Assembly (NCBI RefSeq): GCF_003286085.1
Contig: NW_020825340.1
Coordinates: 1,178,001-1,242,000, forward strand
DNA length: 64,000 nt
Reading direction: 5' to 3'
From: Drosophila persimilis
Taxonomy: Eukaryota; Arthropoda; Insecta; Diptera; Drosophilidae
Under the pieces are notes generated by a model. That model had not been told where the DNA came from, ran no database searches, and saw only the letters and a program-made list of their open reading frames with translations. Below are positions 45,181-58,450 of the stretch, piece by piece (position 1 is the stretch's first letter; every line of letters starts with the position of its first letter). Made by a program: the position numbers and the translations under genes.

Positions 45181-46901
45181 CTAATTTAGCATCTGCTGCT
45201 GTTGCTGCTGCCCCTGGGCCTGGACCTGCTGCACCTGCGTCGCCTGTTGCTGCTGCTGGGTGATCACGATGTGGTGTTGCTGCTGCTGCTGCTGCTGTTG
45301 CTGCTGTTGCTGCTGCTGCTGCAACTGCTGCTGCTGGCTGGCCAGCTGATTGGCGTGCTGTAGCGCCGCGGTGGTCGCCTCTGTCACCACCGGCTGGAGC
45401 ATGCTGGTGCCGTTCTCCCGCCGCACGTGGCTGTTCAGCTCGGCCTTCACACGGCGGGCGATGTGGGAGCGGGTGTGCTTGCGGAGGTGGTCCTTGCGGT
45501 AGAAACCCTTGCCGCACTCCTGACACTGGTGCCGTTTCTCGCCCGAGTGGATGACAAAGTGCAGGCTGAGTTGCTCTTTGCGCTTGAAGGCCTTGAGACA
45601 GACGGTGCAGATGTAGGGGCGCTCCGGGTTGTGCGACTGCTTGTGGCGTGTCAGGTGGTCCTTGCGCTTCAGCGACGCCTGGCACACGTCGCACACGTAC
45701 CGCTTCTCCAGGTTGTGGCCCACCAGGTGCACCTCGAGCAGCTCCGGCTCCGGATAGGCCACATGACACTCGGGGCACATGTACAGCGGACTGCCGTCCA
45801 AGGCCGTTCCAAGTCGGATCTCGCCCGGACGCAGCTTCGGCTTGCGGTCCTTGCTTCGCTTTTTGCGCTTCTTCTTCTTTGTGGTGCTTGTGGAGACGCC
45901 TGTCGCCGCAGACGTGGATGCCACGGCCGCCTGTGTCTGCGCCTGTGCCTGTGCCTGAACCTGCAACGTCGTCTGCTGCTGCTGCAGCGTCAACTGGTCC
46001 TGCTGAGGTATGCTGATGGTTGTGGTGCCAATGGTGTTGATCCCTATGGCTGGTCCCGTTTGAACCTGCAGCACCTGCCATGAAAAGCCATCGATTAGTA
46101 GAGTTTGCCCAGTCACGGCACAGCTCGTAGCCACTCACCACGTTCTGCTGGTTCTCCTTCTTTATCGTCTCCGCCGAGTACTTGAGGAAATGGTGCAGCG
46201 ACAGGGGCAGCGTGTTGGCCGGAAGATGAGAGAGGTAGTCGGCGACGGTGGTGCCCGGCGTGAGCGTCTGCCAGGAGGTGTTCTGGAGCACTGAAATTTG
46301 GGATGACGATGAGTTGGACTCAAAGATGGGGATCCTGGCTGAGGAGGGACTCACCTTGCTGCTGCAGGATGGCGTTGCACAGATCCTGGGTGAGTTCCTG
46401 CGGCGCGGCCACCTGTTGCTGCTGCATCTGTTGCTGTTGTTGCTGCTGCTGTGCCTGGCCGGAGGTTCCCGCCTGGAGGGCGTCGGAGGCGCCGCTCGTT
46501 GCCGTCGCACTGGCATATGCGACTGTGGCATACTGCGGCTGCTGCTGCTGCTGCGCGGTGGACACCAGGTGGCCGTTGTACTTGTCGCCCTGCATGCCCT
46601 CCTCCTGACCGCTGCGGAACTTGCTGCTGCTGCCGCCCCCGCTCTGCCCCGCCGCCATGCTCGGCTGGCTGAAGTGCGTCATGCCCACTGTGGTGGCGGC
46701 CTGTTGCTGCTGGTAGCGTGTGCTCCCGCCGCCTGCATCCTGCTGCTGCTGCTGCTGCTGCTGCGGGTTATTGGTGGCCGTCACCGTCACATCGGCCACC
46801 GCGGCGGTCAGGGACGAGACGAGGGGCGCCGTGCTGGTTGTGAATTGGGGCAGCCCAGGGATATTGCCGGGGAAATTGTTCCCGAAGGGTGTGAAATTCA
46901 T
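45181..46901 (-). CDS. Polyglutamine C2H2 zinc-finger transcription factor, three coding exons
   Basis: Exons 46355-46901, 46139-46290 and 45181-46074; 530 residues. The N-terminus MNFTPFGNNFPGNIPGLPQ leads to Gln-rich stretches (to about residue 182). A short conserved exon follows (VLQNTSWQTLTPGTTVADYL, then HLPANTLPLSLHHFLKYSAE). Then come more Q/A repeats, a basic patch KKKKRKKRSKDRKPK (nuclear localisation) at about 299-313, and four consecutive C2H2 fingers at about 333-437 (first cysteine pairs CPEC, CDVC, CTVC and CQEC). The second and fourth have the same KRKDHLTRH / YRKDHLRKH helix, suggesting G-rich targets. The tail is polyQ. A likely nuclear DNA-binding regulator. An acceptor at about 46985 marks a spliced 5' UTR, so the promoter lies to the right. 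I cannot name the fly gene with certainty. Confidence 0.88.
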
Positions 46902-46984
46902 TTTTCACTCGTTTCTCGGCTCTCAGCCGATCTCTCTGCGGATTCGGGGGAGATTGGATGTCTTCGTCGTTGAACACCGGGCGA
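46902..46984 (-). other. 5' UTR part of the zinc-finger first coding exon
   Basis: The minus-strand acceptor ATTTCTCATTTCAG ends at 46985, followed by 83 nt of leader including an out-of-frame ATG (46977) before the coding ATG. Upstream non-coding exon(s) must lie between here and about 62 kb. Confidence 0.55.
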
Positions 46985-47848
46985 CTGAAATGAGAAATCC
47001 ATTGATAAATAATGTGGTGGTGTTATGATTTAGCTATGTATATATTCTAGATATGTAGATGCAGTCGTGTAAGTTTTTGGGAGGAATCCAGTTGTATAGG
47101 AATAGATATATGCTTTAATTCGTTTTGTTGTTTATAATTAATGATCACAGTACATATGCCTGTGATTGACTGTTAAGGATCTAAACGGAAAAGCCCGACC
47201 TGTACCCTTATAAAGAGGTTAGCATCCTCCAATATTTTGGAACGGAACCATCCCCGACTTTATAAGGTGTCACAAAAATTAGACGTCCAATAAAGGCAAT
47301 TCAATAAATGGTCCCCTTCCGTTTTTATACCAATAAAGTCCTCTTATCGTTACTGAATTGAATTTCGAAATTAATATTGGTACTCTCCATTTGATATTTT
47401 TGAATACATTTTTTAAATTAAATATAAAGAAAATGTGCATTGAAATTAGGTAAAACTCATTTTAATTACAGATCCTTTCTGGTAAAATTCATATCCTTAA
47501 AGTGGCTCCAAATATTTATTGGTACACTGTTTAAAACGGAACTTCATGCAGACCCTAAGAGATACATACAAAGATCTGTTTTGCCGCTTTGGATAGGTGG
47601 ATTTCAACGTTATCCTGTTTAAAAATCCACTCTTCCCCCCAGTGTGCCTCACCAAAATGTATTGATACAGACTTATGTTCATCTGAGAATTCATCCGAGA
47701 TGATACGAAACATACAGGTGATCTTCCGCGAAGTCCATTGCAAGCCACGTAAGTACGTCATTTTTCCGTTGAATGTTACGTTTTCCCATTCACTTCCCAT
47801 ACAAGCCGTTTTATGCCTGGACAGAAGCATAGGCTTGCGCGCCATTTT
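46985..47848. other. Non-coding, probable leader intron of the zinc-finger gene
   Basis: AT-rich sequence without supported exons. Confidence 0.45.
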
Positions 47849-48419
47849 TATACCCGGTACTCGAAGGGCATGGTTGAAGTGGATGTGTGTAACACCCAGA
47901 AGGAATCGTTTCCGACCCCATAAAGTACATATATTTTTAGTCGGCATCAATAGCCGAGACGATATAGCCATGTCTGTCTGTCCGTCTTAGTTCTAGTTCT
48001 CCATAAGAGATAGAGGAACCAAATTTGATATCCAGATTCCTGACTACGCAACCCTCTTCCACGCGCCTACTCCTTTTCTCTCTATTTCTCTCACACACAC
48101 ATTCTTCATACTGCAGTGCGCGCCCTCTGGCGGAAGGAGCGCGATAAAACGGCTGTTGTTGGTGTGAGAATAGAAAACTATAGACAAATGTAAATACAAA
48201 ATTTAAAAAAGAAAAATGTAAACAGATAAAGTCTAGTATATCATATAAAAATTCCCCAAACGGTGGGACTGATTTTTCTGAAAATATTTCTTGGCAAAAA
48301 AGTAAATTGGTTTCTTTTTTGCAAAAGGCGAAACCAAACGACATACAAAATATATTGTATAAGTTACATAAATCATAAGCTCACATATGTACATATATAT
48401 TGACTGAGTACCGGGTATA
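47849..48419. mobile_element. DINE-1/INE-1-like non-autonomous element, 571 bp
   Basis: Bounded by a perfect 14-bp inverted pair, TATACCCGGTACTC at 47849-47862 and GAGTACCGGGTATA at 48406-48419. The inside reads GTAACACCCAGAAGGAA, then GACCCCATAAAGTA, then ATCAATAGCCGA and TGTCTGTCTGTCCGTC. These are hallmark DINE-1/INE-1 sequences, a Helitron-related non-coding family abundant in Drosophila. It has no coding capacity. Confidence 0.75.
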
Positions 48420-50772
48420 AAGTAGAGCCGTGGCCTTTTCCGCGCCTCACAACGATCCTTTCATCGGAACTTAATATTTGCTACATATCTGCGACGGGAA
48501 GTGATCCCAGTAGAAAGCTTAGCCTTTACATCCCGTGAACTAGTCGCCGTACTTACGGCCAAATTCTTTATTTGGATACACATTTATCCTATTCTAGTGT
48601 CAACTGATTCATTTAGGATCTTTATCAGGGACAAATACACTGGAATAATTCTCCATTGAAATGATAATGTTCCCCAATCGGCTAACGGGGAAACGAAATG
48701 ACAAGCGGGACTACAATTTAAGCTTAGATGAAAATTCGCATGAAAAGTGAAAACATCGTTGCAGTGTTCGTGGTCCCAAACACACACACACACAGTGCGA
48801 CACAGTAGTGCTCCACACAGACGTACAACCACGCGGCAGGACCAAGACCGTGAGAAGCATCGCGACGATAAAAAAGAGCGCCAATCCTGCGCGCTACATC
48901 GGAAAGAGAAAAAAGAGAGTGAGCAGAGCCTCAACAATGGGTAGGGAGGAGTGGGAAAGAAATATTGATAGTTGGCAGAGGCATGGTGGCCGAGGGCAGA
49001 GGGTAGAGGCGCAGGCGGAGGCACAGCCATGATGAGCTAGTGTGTCGGTACATGAAGATTAGGTTAGGGCTGACCGTTGATTGTTAATGTTTAACCAATT
49101 CGTGAATCGAACTCAAAGACACCGCTTAGAGGATACGGAACCCGCGGACCCCCTCTTCAGTTGGGGAATCGTTTGAAGAGTCCGACTCGTGAGCCGGGAG
49201 GCAGTCAATGAATGGGTTCCTTCATATCGATTTTCTCCAAGTACGCAAATTAGTGCCGTGTTTAATTGAGTAACAGCACACACACACGCACGCACACACA
49301 AACACACACGTACCGACTCCGCTCCGAGCAGGAGCTCCCCGCCGGAGTCATATTTAAATTTTTCCGGTAAGTTATTTGTGTTTACAGCAGCCCCACCACA
49401 GAGGACTTTCACTTGGGAACGCGGCATTTTTCCCGTTTTCCATCTCCGAGATGGAGGTTGCTCGCGAACGAACCCGTGACACAATAAAGGAGAGGCGTCC
49501 GTCTGTCCGTCCGTCCGTCCAACACACGGACAAAGGAAAAGCCGTAGCCACAGCCACAGCCACAGCCACTGCCACAGTCTCAGCCGCAGTCGATGCAGAC
49601 GTCGACCGCAGCCGATCGGCTGATGTCTGGCTGCATGGCGAAACTGCAGCCGATTGCAGTGTTCCGTTATGGCAGCGTGGTGTTTTTTGTTTTCGCAGCA
49701 TGTCACCCGCCCGCCCACAAAACACACGCCCCTCAAGGGAATCCCTGATTCAGTGGCTCCGCGAGTGGGGGAAGTGGGGTGGGTGTGGGAGTGGGGGGCG
49801 CGGCAAAAAATATGTATTGGAGGAGCCGGCTGGCTACCACTATTTGTACCTCGTACCTACTGCTGGCGCTCACTATCGTCTGGGTGGCGCACACATGCAC
49901 ATGCACCATGCACGGACATGGACACGGATACGGACACCCACTCCGTCTCTGGCTGCCGCATCCACGACTGGCCACCTATCGGCGTGTGGCGCAACTTCAC
50001 TACTGATGACCCGACCCGACGACATGCCCAGCCATGCCATTCCCTGCCATGCCAGGCCAGGCCGTTTGTTCGCTTCAAGTTATCCCGCCTGGCCCCCAAG
50101 GCCACCCCACAAAGCCGCTCCTCGTGCAAAGCACGAGACAGAAGCTTCGGCATTTGCCATATGATTGTGTTAGTTTGTCTAACTCTGTAGATGAGTCTGA
50201 GCGTGCGAGAGAGAGAGAGAGAGAGAGAGTGGTGGTGTGGACGGTTGAGTGTCAGAAACGAGAAGAGACAGCGAGAATAGCGCCAGAGAGCAAAAAACAA
50301 CTAGCGCTCTTTTATAGTAAGAACCAAGGCTTACCTACAGAAGGTGAGGCACTATATATGTAACGTCTCTCCTGTCCGTCACTCGCCCTCCTTCGGAGAG
50401 AGAGTATAGGATTGTGGTGAGAGTGCTCTCTGCGAATGGCTCACCCTATATTAACACGCCTTGCTAATAGCCGTTTTATTTGCGATTTGTTCAGCCTGCG
50501 TCGACGTACATAGATTTTGTAAACCATGCAAGCAATCCCGTGAAGGTGCGGGTGTGCAGTGTCTGCATCGACATGTGGATATGCTCGATCAGATTGGAAA
50601 CAAGAGGACTACAATGAACACCATTATCCCCAGTCCAGCTGGAAGCATTATTCCCGCAATCATCACTCCTCAGCAACAGTGTACTGTACACTAATCGAAA
50701 ATATCAGTTACGGTACGTTTCGGTAACCGTTAAATTGTTCCAAGCAACGCGATCGATCCCGTTAGTACCGCC
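48420..50772. other. Non-coding DNA with simple repeats
   Basis: Long ORFs here (for example 49376-50164, plus) come from GC-rich, CA- and CCACAG-rich low-complexity sequence and lack domains. Simple repeats: CA runs at 48780-48794 and 49276-49312, ACAGCC at 49548-49583, and GA at 50206-50230. The segment 50461-50694 is open and includes several cysteines, but I cannot support a gene. Confidence 0.45.
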
Positions 50773-51159
50773 ATGCGTTTTCCCTGGCTAGTTCTGGCTT
50801 CATGGCTCTCTGTCGCGGATCCAGGACGTGCAGGAGCTCAGAGGGGTGACTAGAGCGATCCAGGTAGCGGGTCTGGGAATGCTATATCCATGATCTTACT
50901 CTCCCCAGATGAGCACTACGATGTCGTGGGTGTCTCCTGTGGGCAAGACGAGGTCGTCAGCTGCATGCTCGTCCGGTGCACTGAGGGCGGCTTCTGCCCG
51001 GCGGAACAGTACTGCTACGACCCAAAATGCGTTTGCCGCCGGGGGTATCGGCGGGTGCGAGGAGCATGCCTGCCCAAGCACACGGCCCACCACCTGGACA
51101 GCGATACCCTCAACTCGGCCCTGCTGCAAACACATTTTCAAGAGAATTTTCACTTTTAA
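50773..51159 (+). CDS. Small secreted Cys-rich protein, two exons
   Basis: Exon 50773-50845 encodes MRFPWLVLASWLSVADPGRA, a signal peptide with cleavage near GRA|GAQR. A 63-nt intron (GTGACT...CTCCCCAG) follows, then exon 50909-51159; 107 residues. The mature domain has eight cysteines in about 45 residues: VSCGQDEVVSCMLVRC, then GGFCPAEQYCYDPKCVC, then RVRGACLPK. The CYDPKCVCRRGY part resembles EB/TIL-like disulfide modules seen in extracellular or protease-inhibitor proteins. The His/Asp-containing tail has no cysteine. The first-exon phase and the domain frame agree, which is why I join them. The nearest start in the second exon alone would lack a signal peptide. I do not recognise a named gene. 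Confidence 0.7.
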
Positions 51160-52079
51160 CTTTTCGTTTTTCATCATTTTTGCATTAAGGCTAAAGAAAA
51201 TTAATAGAAAATACTCGTACTCAAGTGATAATTCGTGGGGGTTCTGGGTTTTCTGTTGTTTCTGTTATTCTTTATAACCAAACATGTGTTTCTTGTCACA
51301 CATTCTGCGGCCCAGAAACACCTTATAGTAATAATACGATCCATCCATTTCTTTTCTTCTTGAGTTTTAGGGAAAATATCAGCTTTTCGCTAAAAAACAT
51401 CATTGAAATAGTTGAGATCTTGATAGTTTAAAGGCTTTTCCTTCCACCACACATATTTCCATCACTGCAGCCCCACATGCAGTCCCAAAAGCATGACTCC
51501 ACCATTTCCCCATGAGTCCATGTGTGTGTGTGCCCTCCATTCACATGATTCACTCATGTAAGTGGGGGTGTGTGTGTGCCCTTCAGATTTGCATTTGCAG
51601 GAGAACTCGAGCAGAACATCTGCGGCCGGAGCAAGAGCAGGAGAGGCAGGAAGCACAGCTGCAACCAAAACAAAGATGCTGCACCCCTGACACTGACACT
51701 GAAAGCCGCACCCAAGGCCAATCAACGAAACCAGGCCACGCACACGAATTCCGGCACGGCACGGCGTTGCATGGGAACAGCGATGGGGCGATGACGCAGC
51801 GATGACGATGCTCCCGGCGAACGGCCTACCACTGCAGGAGGATGGCCACCCTGCCGCACCACACCACCCACACCACCTCCCCTCTCCCACACAGCGGCAG
51901 GCCAAGCAGAGGTAACTGCACTCTGGCCGAGCAAACACCGAGCACACACTCTTGGTCGGAGAGTGAGTGTTTTGGGGAGAAGCACTGGCACTGGCACTGG
52001 CACTGGCAGTGCATTGCAGCTCTCCCGTGCGCATGTTGGGGTAAGGGTGGGTGCCACCTTGCCGGCACCAGCCATTGCA

Positions 52080-52131
52080 TCATCATCGTCGTCGTCGTCG
52101 TCGTCGTCGTCGTGGTCGTGGTCGTGGTCGA
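52080..52131. repeat. GTC/GTG trinucleotide repeat
   Basis: Run of CAT, GTC and GTG triplets. On the minus strand it gives polyAsp or polyThr frames with no gene context. Confidence 0.85.
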
Positions 52132-55100
52132 AACGAACATACAGCAAGTCGCCCGCGCCGCATTCTGCTGGTCAACCCGCCAGCAATCTCACACCATCCC
52201 ACAGGCCCCGTCGCATTCGAATGTGTTACAAGTGGCAGTCAGCGGCATGCACCCTGGTTGAAATCTGCATTTTTTGGGCAAATTCTTTAGTTCCCATAGT
52301 TTTCCTGGGCGGCAAATACTAAATACTATATTCTCTCCATATTTTAGGGTGAATACTAGAGCTCTGAATGAAACCACATAGATCACAGCTATACTCATGC
52401 CTCTTTAACGCTTTCGATCTTTACGAATCCTGCCTTCAGTCACTCCCGAAAAAACCAGCAAAGTGAGCGAGAAAAAAAAACCGAAATTTTTGCATCTGAC
52501 ACAATCGCGAGTGATTCGATTCAATGAGAAAGCTGTGTCGCTGATTCTAGCACCGAACAAAGCGAATACCGAATCCTCCTCTACTATAAACTATAGTCAC
52601 ACTTTGATTTAAATACTTTCTTCTACCAACAACTGCATGCCACTGTGCCGCAGCGACGTCATTGTCATTGGCAGGTTGAGTGGGCCGTATCGTGCCGGGC
52701 CTGGACCCCTTTTTGGGGCCGATTTGGCAAAGACGAGCTGTGAGGCTGAGTGCAAGTCGCGCCCCCGCCGTTTGGCTCCTACCCGGGAGAGCCATAGCCT
52801 GTGTGTGTGCCGTGAAAGTGAAACTGCGACGCACGGCAGAGTCGGAGGCGAGGCGGCATCCATCGCCGAAATGCCATATTCGTGGCCGTGGTCGTGGTCG
52901 TGGCCATGGCCATGGCCATGACCCGTCTGTGCAGCGAATTTCGGGGCCGACGCACGCACGTACAGAAGTTTCGGGGCAAATTCGGAAACGCGGTCACAGG
53001 ATGTCGATGACGTTGCCGGCTAAATCCACATTTCGATGCAAGTACATTAAAGGCTGATTTATTGCCCGATTGTATGCGCTTCATGTGGCAGTGGGCAAGG
53101 TCCTCATTGATAATGTGAGACGATTTCACGAGTATTTCGTTGTACCGACGGGTCATGGTCATGGCCACCATAGAGGTCTTGTAAAACTTCGAACAGGATA
53201 AAGGATCAAGTGAAAAATATTTGTTCCTTATAATTATCATTTTTTCAATTATTTTTTTATTTGTAAACTATGATGCGGGGCATTCTTCAATTCAAATTAT
53301 AGATTATTCCGAAAATATATAAAACTAGGCGCTAAAAAACAATTGAACTACCCAATAAAGGTTTTCGTATGCAGATAACAAGCATTTCTTAGTCTAATAT
53401 AAAATGGGCCTGAATAAATAAAAGATTCGTATCTCTGACATGCTTTAAACAATTTGAATGATTTAAACTCATTTTGTTGCGAATTAAGGCCACTAAGGCA
53501 TATCGGAAAAACATATTAAAGATTGTAGAAAACTTCAACTTTTGGTGGCTATATCTTGAGGTATTTTTATTTTCATGACACGACTCACAAACCCTATAAG
53601 AAGTCGTTTAATTATCTATTCAATCCACCGATTTCGTGGGTATATTGAACATTCTAAGCATGAGGAAGTGATCTACACATCCAGCCCTACAATCTAATTT
53701 TTGTATCGTGCAAAGTACAAAATGAGTGTCGGAATCAGCTAAAGTAAAACCGAAGCTAAGAAAAATGTTCTTATAAGACGATTCATGATGTACAAATTTA
53801 CTTTTTTGAGTAGTTTTTACATTTTTACACTAGAGATAATTGTTCAGAGACTATTCAGAGTCCAGCAATACCTTTAAATAATCGCTTTAAACGGAATACC
53901 ATTCTAGTCTACAAGTTGGAGCACATGGTATGGCGAATCCGTTGAGCTTTTTTATATGCATGTACATAAGTAGTGTTTAAATAATTATTTTTGGGACTCA
54001 AACTTTGGACTGAGATTTTACGGTTTGCACTCGCTATTCCGCAAACATTTCCACGGACTTAAAGAACTACGTACTCACGGGACTCTATTGCTCTGCAGCA
54101 CTCCGTTCACATGTCAGGCCTCTATGGCGACACGTTTCAGCTCTCTTGGGCAGGTTTGAACACGTTTGTTTTTGGGGGGAATCGGTCGGTGCCTGTCTCT
54201 GCCACCGGCGAGACCGTATTTTCCGCGTGAAAGTAAAAACGCGATGCTCTGAAGACGGGCGGGCACATAAAACACAACACAGAAACAAAATGAGCGCAGA
54301 CACAACTGCAGTTTGGATGCCGCACAGGATGGATGGGGGTCGACGGACGGATGCGAACTGTTTCGACTCGATGACGTAGTGTCGCCGCTGACGCTGAAAC
54401 GTAAACTGATTGAAAGTGCGTTCGTCTGTGTCGTCCAGAGCCGGAGCCGTAGCTGTAGCCGTAGCCGTAGCCGTAGCCGGTCCCCAGTGCCGCAGCCACA
54501 CACAGCTCTGTTGATGGCCCCGGCGCCTAAAACTGTGCAGAGCTTGCTGGCGGGCAAAGGGTACGGGCGGGGAATAGGGATGGAGCCGAAGCCGATACCG
54601 ATACCAATGCCGATACAGAGCCGATGCTGCTGTCGACTAACAGTTTGGACAAACGTTTGCCGGCGGCAGACAATTATTTACTCTTTAAATTGCCGACAAA
54701 GCGGCATCCCCCTACACACACAGACACACAAGCCCTCCCACACACACACACGACATGTACACCCCCACCCTCATGCACAGACATCCACACCCACACGAAT
54801 AGAGGGATGCACGCACTATGGCGGCGGACTCCTCGCTTTCGCTTTTGTGTTTGTCCTCTCGCTGGCTTAGTGCTCCCCTTCGGCTTAGGGTTCGGCTCCA
54901 CTCGGCTCCTGTGGGGTGCTGGGATGCTGGGGTGCTACGATGCTATGATGCTGGGCTCTCTGCCGCTCTTTTTAGCCGGCGCTTGCTCTCTGTTTCTCTC
55001 TCTCTCTCCATGATTGCAAGCTCTGCTTTGTGCCGTTAGTTAATTTGAGCGCGCGCCGGCAGGTATGCAACAGTTTTTTCCAATAGGACTTTTACAAGCA

Positions 55101-57029
55101 TTTTTCCATGCATCAAAACTAACGAAAATCATTAAAGTATATAAAAGCGTTGTACCTATTTACGTACATATGTGCACATTCATTCCATGTACATCCTATG
55201 CGCCATGTAAAGGGACTAAAAGGGCTTTAATTGAGCTGTTTTTATGTAACTTAGGGGCACATAGCCTCATATACACCTACGTTATTGTCTATGTCTATTA
55301 AATTCGCAAATTTATGCATTCTACAAGGAAAACTAACTCCTAAATTCAGCTTTCATCCCTTTGAATATAAACAGAAAAGATTAAGATCAGGCGGTGGGGG
55401 ACTCAATGCAGACCTGTCATCTGCATATTTGTCCTGGCATTTCCAGAAACACAAAATAATACAATATTTTGAGGTAATTCTGCTACACTTTGAGTTCATT
55501 TATTATTACTTATATGTAATGCGATTGCTTTTAATCATTGTAAGAAGAAGGTCTTAAGAAGACACGATTTCTAGCAATAGCTTCTGAGAACTACGTTCTA
55601 AAACTTTAGTTGAACAATTAGCTTGAGATTGGATCCTTTTTTGGTGCTCGGTTACGATCGAAGAAGAAACCTTGAAAATACTGAGGTCTGGGGTTGTTTT
55701 TAGGTTTTTGAAGTCTTTGATTTATGTTATTTTTTCTATGAGCCTATTCGTCAGGTTGAGTCCTTTAAAAAACATAGTTTTATGCATTCCCAATGTCATG
55801 CACGGGGCTACTTCCTTTGTCCTTTAAATCCGTTATAGCGACAAATCCTCTTCAATGGCCGTAGAAATCGATAGTCGTGTGTAAAGAAAAAACAGAACAC
55901 GAAACGAAACGAAACGAAAACTAGAAACCGGCTCTGGTCTAAGGGCCTTGCACATGTACACGGTACACATACTATGCGGATTTGTGCCAACTACAAAAAC
56001 GGACCAACTGAAGTGCAACACGATAGTAACTAAATCTAAACAACAACGAACCCCAGCCAGTGGCACTAGCACTAGCTGTGGCAGTGGCAGTGGCAAGGTC
56101 ACACCGATGCTTGGCACCACCTTCCCCCACAAATGGGGAACCGAAAACTAACCAAAAACTAAAAGTGAATCGAGGCAAACGAATCGGAGTGGGCTCCACC
56201 TCTCCTCTCGTCTCCTCCACTTTACTCTCACCATCTACCAGATCCCTGGCTCCTGGGTCCTGGGTCCTGGCTCCCGGTTCCCGGCTCCGGTGCAGGCAGA
56301 GGGCTCTGCCGAGCGCCGAAATTCATTCATAAAATTCTAAAACGCGCTAAAATCTAAAATTCTAAACAAACCACTCGGCAGTCGCCACAGTCCGGACGAG
56401 TGCTGTCCCCCTTCGGAGAGGGCTGGCTTCTGAGGAGGCATGCCTCCTGCCACATAAGGGGTAGTCCACTCTCTGTGCGGTGTGTGTCTGTGTCACGCGA
56501 AAAAAGCACCCACAAATTTCGGTGTTGCCTGGATGCATAGATGGATGTTGATGTGGATGTTGATGTTGATGTGGATGTGGATGGATGAATGGTTGGATGT
56601 ATGTATGGCTGGATCCATGGGATGTCTGGTATGGTATAGTAGGGGAGTACCCACTAGGGGAATGAACTCTACTTCTGAGTTTAGGTGGGTCCCTGCTCGG
56701 GGGAACGCTCTCAGGCGGAGGTAAGAGTCCTGCGAAAGTGTGTTACTTGTGCAGCAGGAAAGTATGCTACATTCCCGGCAACGAAACTGCACTACGCAAC
56801 TTTTGCACGCAACTGTACCCAGGCCAAAGAGACGGCTGCCATTTTGTTATTATTTTTAGCACACGACAGCAAGCAAATCAAACTAAAAAAGCCTGCATTT
56901 TATGTACATATGCATATGTGTGTGTGTACATATGCTGAATAAAATATGTACATATAACATATAAATTTATGTATTAAAAAAACCCTTGCATTACACTCAC
57001 ACACTCCCCGTCTACATATGTACACATGA

Positions 57030-57066
57030 ATGTGCATGCGTGTGTGTGTGTGTGTGTGTGTGTGTC
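57030..57066. repeat. (GT)n microsatellite
   Basis: Mostly uninterrupted GT dinucleotide run within a stretch of other TG/CA-rich sequence (56900-57220). Confidence 0.9.
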
Positions 57067-58373
57067 TAGGCAATGCGTATGTAGAAGTTTGTAGTATCCT
57101 AAGGCCTATCGAATATCCTCGTACTGCCGTCCACTGGGTTTTTCCGCCTGCACTGTACTCTCTGTGTGTGTGCTTGTAGAACTGCATCCCTGCGTACATG
57201 TGTGTGTGTGTGTGTGCGCAACAACACCTAACTCCAGGCAGAAGTGCAACAAACTCTACACAAAAAGGACACCCAACAAAATGCAATCAAATGGCAAAAA
57301 TTTTGCCAGACTGCAGGCGACAACAACTACAACAAAATGTTGTTGCAACAACTGCAGCAGCATTCGCCCACAGTCTGCCACAGTGCGGTGAAATGCGGCG
57401 GCAGGAGGAACAGGTGGTGGTGAGATGGACTGATGGAATGATGATAGAGGGATGTCTGGGAGGAGTCGGCTGGTTGCCGGCCAGACACAGGCCATAAAAC
57501 AGCAAAAACAAATGCATGTGAAACATTTTAGTTGCATTTTCTATATATGTATATGTATATGTATGTATGTATGTGTGTCCATGTCTGTTGCATGCATCTG
57601 TGTGTGCGTGTGCGGGTGTGCGGGTGCGGTTGTGGGTGTGAGTGCATAATCCATGTACATATACAGAAATTGCAAAATACAACCCTTAGCTTCTGACTAA
57701 CAGCTCAAAAAAACATCCGATCCGCATCTGTGTGGGTGTGTATAAAATAAATTTCATTTAAATTAAAATAAATAAAACTCGTCCCCGACCCTAGTCGAGC
57801 CACAAAAACAAGAACTTAGACAAAGCGCAGACACATCCATAATAGACCCCCAGTCCACACACAAAATCCTCTCGATCCAGACAGCAGATGAAGCTCCTGT
57901 CTGGACGAGTGGCCAGAAATGCATGTGGCAGTGGCTGTGGCTGTGGCAGAGACAGAAGACGGAAGACGGCAGACAGAAGATGGGGCAAGACAAGGCTTTC
58001 ATTAGGCCGACTGCAGTCTATGCATTTTAATTGATTGCCAGTCATCTGTTTTGCCTTTATTTCTGCCCAAATTGCATTAATCTCCGGCAATTTTTGGGCA
58101 GATGTTCCCCCAATGCCATTAGCCGCAGCGTCCATTGACCTGAGGCTGTTCGAATCGAATCTTCTTTTAAGAAGTGGTTAACGGAGACAAAAAAATAGCT
58201 CTGGATTGATACGTATACTTAATCTCTAAATATACTCGATTAGTGACATGAATGAGGAGAATAAACAGCATATATGGAATCTGTAAGCCCATTAAGAAAA
58301 CTTGCAACTAATTTGAACCTATTTTATAATAAATATTGCTTTACACACAATTCAGAGACCCAACACCAATTTT

Positions 58374-58450
58374 GTAGTACCAAAGACTATACAATACCAA
58401 TACAATACAATACAATATACAATACAATATTGTATAGTCTTTGGTAGTAC
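58374..58450. repeat. Short inverted repeat, 23-bp arms with 31-nt loop
   Basis: Left arm 58374-58396 (starts GTAGTACCAAAG) pairs with right arm 58428-58450 (ends CTTTGGTAGTAC) with one mismatch. The loop is AATAC repeats. It could fold as a stable hairpin if transcribed. It is shorter than most fly miRNA precursors, so the function is open. Confidence 0.75.

Noticed and set aside
45427..46973. Plus-strand ORFs of 218 and 241 residues
   Set aside because: Antisense of the zinc-finger exons (Leu/Ala/Val runs are the reverse of polyQ coding).
49376..50164. 262-residue plus-strand ORF
   Set aside because: It spans low-complexity CCACAG and CA-rich DNA, with overlapping ORFs on both strands, no domain and no splice logic.
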